From: Christensenella sp. UBA941 | GTDB taxonomy: Bacteria > Bacillota > Clostridia > Christensenellales > UBA941 | Direction: 5' to 3' | DNA length: 8,954 bases | NCBI GenBank assembly: GCA_002293365.1 | Contig: DBDD01000044.1 | Coordinates: 1 to 8,954 of the forward strand | Part shown: one piece after another, positions 1-4,480 of the stretch | Numbering within the stretch: the stretch's first letter is position 1 | Layout of the letters: each line of letters starts with the position of its first letter | Position numbers and translations under genes: made by a program | Notes under the pieces: generated by a model | Database searches by the model: none | What the model was told of the DNA's origin: nothing | The model's input: only the letters and a program-made list of their open reading frames with translations

Positions 1-678
1 CTCGGCGTTATGTACGTGCGCGATTCGGCGTTCGTCATAGCCGATATACCCGGCTTGATCGAGGGCGCGCACGAAGGCGCGGGCCTCGGTGACGAATTTT
101 TACGCCATATCGAGCGCACGCGACTGCTTCTGCACGTCGTGGACGTATCCACATGGTCGGGGAACGACCCGCTTAATGATTTCGATTGCATAGAGAACGA
201 ATTGAAGCAACGTTCAGACGCGCTCTACGCGCTGCCGAGGATCGTCGCCGCCAATAAGATCGAAATCGCGGAGGAAAGCGCGCGCGAAGCGTTCATCGAT
301 GCTATAAAGGCGCGCGGCCTGGAGGTGTTTCCTATAAGCGCGGCGGCGCATATGGGCCTTGGCCCGCTCTCAAACGCGCTCGCGCGCAGACTTGCCGAGC
401 TGCCGCCGCCTACGCGCTATTTAGAAGAGACGCTCGACGACCTCGAAGAGGACAAGGGCGCGTTCTCCATTTCGCGCGGCCCAGACGCGGCGTATATCGT
501 AAGCGGCCCGGCGATAGTTAGGCTTTTAAACCGCGTAAACCCGGACGACGCCGACTCCATGCGCTATTTTCAGCAGGCGTTGATAAAGTCCGGTATAGTC
601 GAAGCGCTACGCGAAGCGGGCGCAAAGGAGGGCGACAGCGTTCAAATGCTCGAATGGGAGTTTGTTTTTGTAGAATAG
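1..678 (+). CDS. obg: GTPase Obg/CgtA, C-terminal part (5' end outside window)
   Basis: Obg is an essential ribosome-associated GTPase involved in 50S assembly and stress signalling. The reading frame is open from base 1 (LGVM...), so the Obg fold, P-loop and switch I lie upstream of the window. Visible are the switch II/G3 segment ADIPGLIEGAHEGAGLG (bases about 46-96), the Obg signature FLRHIERTRLLLHVVD, a G4 region at 253-264 and the G5 motif ISA (about 334-342). The last ~70 residues (ISRGPDAAYIVSG ... LEWEFVFVE) are a C-terminal OCT domain, as in Firmicutes Obg. The G4 motif reads NKIE instead of the usual NKxD (Glu codon 262-264). The gene ends 4 bp from the stop of the convergent CBS gene and I see no terminator hairpin between them. 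Identification is firm; only the G4 substitution is odd. Confidence 0.97.
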   Translation, partial: LGVMYVRDSAFVIADIPGLIEGAHEGAGLGDEFLRHIERTRLLLHVVDVSTWSGNDPLNDFDCIENELKQRSDALYALPRIVAANKIEIAEESAREAFIDAIKARGLEVFPISAAAHMGLGPLSNALARRLAELPPPTRYLEETLDDLEEDKGAFSISRGPDAAYIVSGPAIVRLLNRVNPDDADSMRYFQQALIKSGIVEALREAGAKEGDSVQMLEWEFVFVE

Positions 679-682
679 TTCC

Positions 683-1111
683 TCAGTGCAGCGCCCTATG
701 ATTAACCGGAGGCGTAACATCCGCCAATACCTCGTGTGCGCTCGCTTCCCGCCGCGCCCCCGCCGCGATATCGCCCAAGGTAACGATACCTAGAAGTTCG
801 CCGCTACGCACGACGGGCAAGCGGTGGATGCGTTCGCGCGCCATTATTTTTTCAGCGACCTTGATGTCCTCGTCCGGCCCGACGCAGCAAATCGCTTTCG
901 ACATAATCTTGCGTACGGGAATATCCGGCGTTTTCTCCGCAATCGCCCGTACGACGATATCGCGATCTGTCAAAATGCCGACGACGAGCCCTTCGTCTAC
1001 GACGGGTACCGCGCCGATGCCATGGTCGCGCATGAGTCTGGCCGCGTCAAAAAGGCTGCTGTCTGGAGCGACGACCGCCGCGCCGCGCGTCATTACCTCG
1101 GAAACAATCAA
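683..1111 (-). CDS. Two-CBS-domain protein (142 aa)
   Basis: A small stand-alone CBS-pair protein. Such pairs usually bind adenine nucleotides or SAM and act as regulatory modules; the partner and ligand cannot be told from sequence. CBS1 spans roughly residues 7-58 (SEVMTRGAAVVAPDSSL ... GILTDRDIVVRAI) and CBS2 about 68-120 (IMSKAICCVGPDEDI ... LGIVTLGDIA). Both carry the typical G-I-(L/V)-T-x-x-D-I ending, and there is no other domain. The start is TTG at 1111: it is preceded by GAGGGG at 1121-1126 with 9-nt spacing, an in-frame TGA lies at 1127-1129, and it restores the family-typical opening MxVSEVMT. The internal ATG at 1093 has only a weak, too-close SD and would remove six residues. 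Upstream lies an unusual AT-rich tract with palindromes. Confidence 0.9.
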   Translation of the reverse strand: MIVSEVMTRGAAVVAPDSSLFDAARLMRDHGIGAVPVVDEGLVVGILTDRDIVVRAIAEKTPDIPVRKIMSKAICCVGPDEDIKVAEKIMARERIHRLPVVRSGELLGIVTLGDIAAGARREASAHEVLADVTPPVNHRALH

Positions 1112-1171
1112 AAGCCAACGCCCCTCTCAGGGTTACTTTGTTCATGTAATAAAGATTTTATTCGAGGCACT

Positions 1172-1183
1172 ACTACATGTAGT
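1172..1183. promoter_or_regulatory. 12-bp perfect palindrome upstream of the CBS gene (operator-like)
   Basis: ACTACATGTAGT reads the same on both strands. It lies about 60 bp ahead of the TTG start of the CBS-domain gene. A second, shorter inverted repeat ATTGT-TT-ACAAT sits at 1191-1202, and a near-repeat ATATCTAYAC occurs at 1201-1210 and 1223-1232, 22 bp apart (about two helical turns). This is consistent with a regulator-binding promoter region. No -35/-10 pair on the minus strand matches well, so the promoter itself is not called. Confidence 0.35.
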
Positions 1184-1246
1184 GTTTTTCATTGTTTACA
1201 ATATCTATACAATTCTTTCACTATATCTACACATTTGGGCGATATG

Positions 1247-1291
1247 CTATAGTTGACTGAAAGGGGCATCGGTCAAAGCGGTTTTTTTCAT
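1247..1291 (-). CDS. Possible 14-codon leader peptide or gene-start relic
   Basis: On the minus strand GGAGG (1296-1300) is followed after AAAA by ATG (1291-1289) and 14 codons, MKKTALTDAPFSQL, ending in TAG (1247-1249). The SD and the Lys-rich opening look like a genuine translation start, but the product is tiny and matches nothing I recognise. It lies 8 nt beyond the hairpin at 1309-1340 and about 135 bp ahead of the CBS gene. It could be a leader peptide, or the surviving start of a gene whose body was lost. Chance occurrence is also possible. Confidence 0.25.
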   Translation of the reverse strand: MKKTALTDAPFSQL

Positions 1292-1308
1292 TTTTCCTCC
1301 TTCAAGGG

Positions 1309-1340
1309 CGGCGGACGATATTGGGAGCTATCGTCCGCCG
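1309..1340. other. GC-rich hairpin, 12-bp stem with 8-nt loop
   Basis: The arms 1309-1320 (CGGCGGACGATA) and 1329-1340 (TATCGTCCGCCG) pair perfectly around the loop 1321-1328. In the plus direction it is followed by TTCCGTTTTA, a poor U-tract, and no plus-strand gene precedes it. In the minus direction, the one transcribed from the glycosylase gene, it is followed by CCCTTGAAGGAGG, the SD of the mini-ORF. It may be an attenuator, an mRNA-stabilising 3' structure for the glycosylase transcript, or part of a leader. It is not a textbook intrinsic terminator. Confidence 0.55.
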
Positions 1341-1372
1341 TTCCGTTTTATGAAATCTTTTATGCGAATTGA

Positions 1373-1449
1373 TGTAGGGGCGAACTGTGTTCGCCCGTGA
1401 ATTATCGCGACATTTCGTATACGGCGGGCGAACACAGTTCGCCCCTACA
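1373..1449. repeat. 25-bp perfect inverted repeat with nested hairpins (REP/MITE-like)
   Basis: Arms 1373-1397 and 1425-1449 are exact reverse complements (TGTAGGGGCGAAC... outward ends) separated by 27 bp. Each arm is itself a small hairpin: GGGCGAAC-TGT-GTTCGCCC at 1378-1396, and GGGCGAAC-ACA-GTTCGCCC at 1426-1444. This double-level symmetry is typical of short palindromic extragenic repeats or miniature mobile elements. I recall similar GTAGGGGCGAAC palindromes scattered in many Firmicutes and environmental genomes, but could not check this. The right arm overlaps the last codons of the glycosylase gene and provides its TAG stop. No target-site duplication is evident beyond the arms. Confidence 0.85.
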
Positions 1450-2260
1450 GCTGGCACGCCCCGCAATAATACACGTTCCCGCCCATAAACGCCTCCCGCG
1501 TTATTGGCCCGCCGCAAACCGGGCAAGGATTCTTGTACGTCTTCGCTGAAAGCAGCGTTTTATAGCCGCCTTCGTTGCCATAAAGATCTTTTTCGGTATC
1601 GCGCCCGCCCTTTGCCGTCATGGAAGCGAGCGTTGACTTTACACTTTTGTATAGTGCCGAAAGCTCGCTTTCGGACAGCGCTTGGAGCTTTTTTCGGGGG
1701 GCGACGCGCGCGATAAACAAAATATCCTGCAAAACGCCGTTGCCGAGGCCGGGTATACGCTGCTCCGCCGCTAAAAGCGCCTTGGCGCTGAGCGTCTTTT
1801 TCGCGTTCGCGACGATCGAATCGAAGTACGCTTCGTTAAAAGCGCTTGTCAGCGGCGAGGGCTTTTCGAGCGCGACCTTGTAATACGCGTTGTCCCATTC
1901 GCCTTCGAGCGCCCACATCCCGCCGTACATAGCGACGGTACAAATAAGCGCCGAGCCGTCCTCGAAGCGCATGTCGAGCTGACTTTTCACAGGGATCGCC
2001 TCGCCCGGCGCGAAGTAGCGCACGTTTACGCCTTCGCCCAGAATCAGCTTTACATCTCCCGCGCGCAGCTCGACATAGCCGGCGTGCGAAACGGCGGAAT
2101 CGAACGAACGCCCGTTTAGGAGCGCGCCGTAGGCGCTTGGGTCGCCGCTGAACCAAGCGAATTTGTGCGGCGTACCGCCCGCGCGTACGTTTGCGACGGG
2201 CTTGTCCAGCACGACGGCAAATTGCTTTTTTAAGTTTTGGCTTTCGGGGATTTCGATCAT
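1445..2260 (-). CDS. Divergent Fpg/Nei-family DNA glycosylase (271 aa)
   Basis: This belongs to the Fpg/Nei base-excision family, which removes oxidised bases and nicks the abasic site. The length is normal. The fold markers are present: an N-terminal helix region MIEIPESQNLKK, an H2TH region with IPGLGNGVLQDILF around residues 169-182 (conserved DNA-binding Asn174), GGRDTEKDLYG at 218-228, and a zinc finger with Cys246, 249, 266 and 269. Two functional residues are missing. Position 2, normally the catalytic Pro exposed after Met removal (MPELPE), is Ile, although Glu3 is kept. The zinc-finger loop reads GGNVYYC where Fpg/Nei have a DNA-contacting Arg. I remember a clade of anaerobe proteins with the same MIE(L/I)PE start, so this is probably a subfamily trait. 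Start: ATG with GGAGG (2267-2271) 6 nt upstream. The stop codon lies inside the inverted repeat. It lies 20 bp downstream of the lipoprotein gene, likely in one operon with it. The family is certain; the glycosylase activity is not. Confidence 0.88.
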   Translation of the reverse strand: MIEIPESQNLKKQFAVVLDKPVANVRAGGTPHKFAWFSGDPSAYGALLNGRSFDSAVSHAGYVELRAGDVKLILGEGVNVRYFAPGEAIPVKSQLDMRFEDGSALICTVAMYGGMWALEGEWDNAYYKVALEKPSPLTSAFNEAYFDSIVANAKKTLSAKALLAAEQRIPGLGNGVLQDILFIARVAPRKKLQALSESELSALYKSVKSTLASMTAKGGRDTEKDLYGNEGGYKTLLSAKTYKNPCPVCGGPITREAFMGGNVYYCGACQL

Positions 2261-2280
2261 GTCAGGCCTCCGCCAACTAT

Positions 2281-3822
2281 TTATTCAGCCCGCTTTTCAA
2301 GATATTCGACGGCTTCTAGGTAATTTTTGTTTATTTCGTCCGGATCAGGTTCTCCGCCGTATACGAAGGACGGAGCGTCGCCGGAATAGCTGTACTCCTT
2401 TGGCGGGGCCGTCCCCTTGACTGTACCGAAGTTCTTTACAACGCGCTTATCCGGAACCGAATATAGGATGGTTTCAGCGTATTTCCGCATTCCCAAGGTG
2501 TAATCGTTATCGTAAAAACAATAGATTTCCTCGTCATAATTTGTAAGCAGGATATAGCCGACCTCGTCGAGAGACGATGGACGCACGGCGTCGGGCAGAG
2601 CGGCTGTAGCCCTAAATGCCATCTGGTAAGCCGCCCGGACGTCATCATCCTTCACTCGCCCAAATGAAGCGACGCAAACCAAGGTTTTCTGTTGATCGCC
2701 AGAGGCGTTCAGTATGAATAAGGCATTGTCTGTATTGACGTTCCCATCCGCGTGCAAGGCAACGAGAGTACTTTGCATATTATTTGCGTCTTGGCTGTTT
2801 AGCTCGTTATATAAGGGCGCGACGGCCAGAAGCGCGTTGATCGCTGTAAAGCCGTCATACGACAATTTAGTGGATGTAATTAATTCATCTATTGTAAGAA
2901 TTGGCGACAATTCATCCTGATTGCTGAGGAAGGTCTCGCTAAATTTTTGCGAATCGCCCGATTCCCACGCGGCTAAAAGCTCGTAAAGAAGAGGCGCTGA
3001 CTTATAGTCTCCTATCGACAACGCCCAATCGGCGCCGTAAGCGTCTGAGGAGTTATAGGAATCCGCGCCAAAAATATAGCCGTCTTTTATTAGAGACAAC
3101 AAGGAATGATATTCGATTGGCTGCATTTGATCGGCGGGCAGCTGTCTATCCATCTCGCGGGCGAGCAGCTGATTAGGCATTTTATCAAATATCGATTCGG
3201 CTTGATCAAACTGATCGATTTCTATATGCGCGGCAGCCAGCCGGTACCAAGCGTCGCTCAATCGCTCGCGCGTGTCCGGCTCGTCGGGCATTGCTACCAA
3301 AAGGCGCAGCGCCTCGTCATATGAACCGGAGCTAATGCAGCCGTCGATTTGCGTAAAACTTGCCTCGACCCGCGCACGTTCGGCTCCCTCGGAGCAAGCC
3401 TCGGCTTGAATGGCCGCGTCTGAAAAGCTCCCCAGCGCGGCAAAAGCGGCCTGTGCTTCGCTCCATTGTTCCCGCTCCATCAGCTCGGCAGCCTGTGCGT
3501 ATTGGCACTGAGTCACTTTCAGCGCGGAATCTTGAAAGTCCGCGAGGGATTCGTAGACGCCGCGCGCGGCGGCGTAGTCGCCGGCTTCAAATAGCTGTGC
3601 CGCCTTTTGATAGTCAATATTTTGCTGGCAAAGCCGCGCCAGCTCCGGCGCTTGCTCGTAGTTCGGTATAGTGCCTAGAATTTCAAGCGCTTGAGAATAA
3701 TCGCCCGCATCCGCCAAGGCTTGCGCCTGTGCAAAACTGCTGGAATCGGACGCGCAACCCGCCAGAATCGACGCCGCTAATACGGCGATAAGAAAAGCTG
3801 CTGCCAGTCTTTTAGAATTCAT
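2281..3822 (-). CDS. Secreted lipoprotein with TPR-like repeats (513 aa)
   Basis: A membrane-anchored extracellular protein of unknown function. The signal peptide MNSKRLAAAFLIAVLAASILAG ends in the lipobox L-A-G-C with lipid-modified Cys23. Residues about 30-220 hold some five helical repeats of ~36 residues of the A-x2-LF-x2-GDY-x2-A-x2-(L/Y)-x2-L form, often ending in a DSA...C-type turn; these usually mediate protein contacts. Residues about 235-500 form a separate domain I do not recognise, containing several Asp/Tyr-rich segments such as NYDEEIYCFYDNDYTLG. The start at ATG 3822 has AAAGGA (3832-3837) at 9-nt spacing. An ATG at 3828 (3-nt spacing) and a GTG at 3840, which would absorb the SD, are less likely. 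A good promoter lies just upstream, so the gene starts its own unit, followed after 20 bp by the glycosylase. No transport or enzymatic role can be read from it. Confidence 0.85.
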   Translation of the reverse strand: MNSKRLAAAFLIAVLAASILAGCASDSSSFAQAQALADAGDYSQALEILGTIPNYEQAPELARLCQQNIDYQKAAQLFEAGDYAAARGVYESLADFQDSALKVTQCQYAQAAELMEREQWSEAQAAFAALGSFSDAAIQAEACSEGAERARVEASFTQIDGCISSGSYDEALRLLVAMPDEPDTRERLSDAWYRLAAAHIEIDQFDQAESIFDKMPNQLLAREMDRQLPADQMQPIEYHSLLSLIKDGYIFGADSYNSSDAYGADWALSIGDYKSAPLLYELLAAWESGDSQKFSETFLSNQDELSPILTIDELITSTKLSYDGFTAINALLAVAPLYNELNSQDANNMQSTLVALHADGNVNTDNALFILNASGDQQKTLVCVASFGRVKDDDVRAAYQMAFRATAALPDAVRPSSLDEVGYILLTNYDEEIYCFYDNDYTLGMRKYAETILYSVPDKRVVKNFGTVKGTAPPKEYSYSGDAPSFVYGGEPDPDEINKNYLEAVEYLEKRAE

Positions 3823-3869
3823 AAACATAAGTCCTTTCACACGGCGATTTATTTATTCTATTGGTCAAT

Positions 3870-3898
3870 ATTCTACTATATTCGTCATAGCAAGGCAA
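3870..3898 (-). promoter_or_regulatory. Promoter for the lipoprotein-glycosylase unit
   Basis: On the minus strand TTGCCT (3893-3898) is followed by a 17-bp spacer and TAGAAT (3870-3875), matching 4/6 and 5/6 of the vegetative sigma consensus. Transcription would start near 3863, giving a 5' leader of about 40 nt before ATG 3822. An overlapping alternative (TTGCTG, 18 bp, TATAGT) is also present. Confidence 0.55.
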
Positions 3899-3912
3899 CA
3901 GCAAAGCCGTTT

Positions 3913-3949
3913 TCACTCCACGCTCTTCAGCGCCCCAAGCATATCTATC
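3913..3949. repeat. 37-bp direct repeat, left copy (partner at 4444-4480)
   Basis: It starts TCACTCCACGCTC and ends CATATCTATC in both copies, which are offset by exactly 531 bp. The two copies flank the DUF2442/DUF4160 gene pair. Confidence 0.95.
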
Positions 3950-3966
3950 CTCTTCGTCTCTCTACC
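3913..3966 (-). pseudogene. Remnant: duplicated 3' end of an FtsX-type permease gene
   Basis: Read on the minus strand, this segment encodes GRETKRIDMLGALKSVE and a TGA stop. It is almost the same as the C-terminus of the intact permease upstream, GRKTKKIDMLGALKSVE. Bases 3913-3949 are identical to 4444-4480 (37 of 37); the next ~18 bases diverge partly, and similarity ends near 3966. No permease body precedes it; the DUF2442 gene runs straight into it in another frame. It is either the tail of a lost tandem permease paralogue, or the original tail left behind when a cassette entered and the 3' end was rebuilt. Confidence 0.75.
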
Positions 3967-4199
3967 GGCACACTGTTGTAGTACAGCTCGTCGGGGCATA
4001 TATCAATACCACCCGCCCATTCGACCGTCAGCGGATTCAGCCGGACAGATTTAAACAACGCAGCGTTCCGCAACGGAGCGAAAAAGCTGTCGCTCAAATA
4101 AGGCGCAACGTCAAAAATCCGTTGCTCATCGTTATCGAATGTTATAAGAAGGCGATAGGGCTCAAGCGGCTTTACGCCGACGGGATAGTAGCTGTCCAT
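3945..4199 (-). CDS. DUF2442 domain protein, C-terminus read into permease remnant (84 aa)
   Basis: A small protein of the DUF2442 family, which commonly sits next to DUF4160 and is often suspected to form a toxin-antitoxin-like pair; its biochemical role is unproven. Family features are the opening VGVKPLEPYRLLITFDNDEQRIFDV (residues 8-31), the central PLRNAALFKSVRLN and the closing WAGGIDICPDELYYNS. It starts at ATG 4199, one base after the TGA of the DUF4160 gene (TGATATG), with TTGGAG upstream, so the two are translationally coupled. From about residue 78 the coding bases belong to the permease remnant: the final RRRG and the TAG stop come from remnant sequence in a different frame. The domain itself seems complete, so the protein may still work. 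Confidence 0.82.
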   Translation of the reverse strand: MDSYYPVGVKPLEPYRLLITFDNDEQRIFDVAPYLSDSFFAPLRNAALFKSVRLNPLTVEWAGGIDICPDELYYNSVPVERRRG

Positions 4200-4200
4200 A

Positions 4201-4431
4201 TCATGTCTCCAAGCCTTTGATTTTGATCACTTCGCTGCTGTCGTTCAAAGCGATCCACGCGGCGTTAATTTCGTCCTCGCGGAGAGCGACCCAAGCCTCG
4301 ACGTATTTTTGTTGCTTTCTAGGGAGCATTCCTGCCAAAATCTCGCCATCAGAGGCTATGGATAGTTTATCTCCAGAGAATACCGCGTGTATATGCGGCT
4401 TGTGATGAGGGCTATTATTTTCTTTGAACAT
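4201..4431 (-). CDS. DUF4160 domain protein, probably N-terminally shortened (76 aa)
   Basis: It contains the hallmark PHIHAVFSGDK (residues 12-22) and the following IASDGEILAGMLPRKQQKYVEAWVALREDEINAAW pattern (residues 25-59) of DUF4160, a small family usually encoded with DUF2442 and predicted, not shown, to act in toxin-antitoxin-like modules. Homologues I remember carry a further ~12-16 residues (MPxIxxFYGIxIxM-type) before the FKEN/PHxH part. Here an in-frame TGA stands three codons upstream of the ATG, and the preceding DNA is the permease 3' end. There is no good SD at proper distance: GGAG is 13 nt away, across the permease stop. Expression probably relies on coupling to the permease, whose stop is 10 nt upstream. 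A palindrome covers the start codon. Confidence 0.78.
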   Translation of the reverse strand: MFKENNSPHHKPHIHAVFSGDKLSIASDGEILAGMLPRKQQKYVEAWVALREDEINAAWIALNDSSEVIKIKGLET

Positions 4432-4440
4432 GAATGTTCA
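4425..4440. promoter_or_regulatory. Palindrome over the DUF4160 start codon
   Basis: TGAACAT-GA-ATGTTCA is a perfect 7-bp inverted repeat with a 2-bp centre. It covers the start codon (4429-4431) and the place where an SD would be expected. It could be an operator for autoregulation, as is usual in toxin-antitoxin operons, or a small mRNA hairpin that limits translation. I see no -35/-10 pair beside it. Confidence 0.4.
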
Positions 4441-4443
4441 TTC

Positions 4444-4480
4444 TCACTCCACGCTCTTCAGCGCCCCAAGCATATCTATC
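4444..4480. repeat. 37-bp direct repeat, right copy (partner at 3913-3949)
   Basis: It is the last 37 bp of the intact permease gene including its stop codon, identical to 3913-3949. Confidence 0.95.

Larger units (their letters stand above)
1112..1444. other. 333-bp intergenic region with several structured elements
   Basis: This is the only stretch over 300 bp without a convincing gene. From the glycosylase side toward the CBS gene (minus-strand direction) it contains a large inverted repeat (1373-1449), a GC-rich hairpin (1309-1340), a strong SD with a 14-codon ORF (1300-1247), and an AT-rich tract (about 1140-1257) with a 12-bp palindrome and short repeats. In the AT-rich tract the third minus frame gives a protein-like but stop-interrupted reading (MPLSVNYSIS..., ATG at 1269, TGA at 1189-1191). 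That could be a decayed gene, but it has no SD and I do not call it. I see no U-tract terminator in either direction. Confidence 0.7.

Noticed and set aside
824..1256. Two plus-strand ORFs of 142 codons across the CBS gene and its upstream region
   Set aside because: They are antisense to a clear CBS-pair protein, have no SD or recognisable motif, and run into the AT-rich intergenic tract.
1189..1269. Minus-strand 26-codon ORF MPLSVNYSIS..., with a further open stretch after its TGA
   Set aside because: It looks somewhat protein-like but has no SD, is interrupted, and matches no family I know; kept only as a possible relic.
1253..1290. Plus-strand terminator-like TTGAC...GTCAA followed by a T-run
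   Set aside because: The stem has only 5 bp with a 13-nt loop, a gap lies before the T-run, and there is no plus-strand gene upstream to terminate.
1302..1526. Minus-strand 74-codon ORF over the repeat and hairpin
   Set aside because: It overlaps the glycosylase 3' end in another frame, and its sequence is mostly a translation of the inverted repeat and hairpin.
3106..3671. Plus-strand ORFs inside the lipoprotein gene
   Set aside because: They are antisense shadows of a well-supported lipoprotein and have Arg/Pro-rich nonsense composition.
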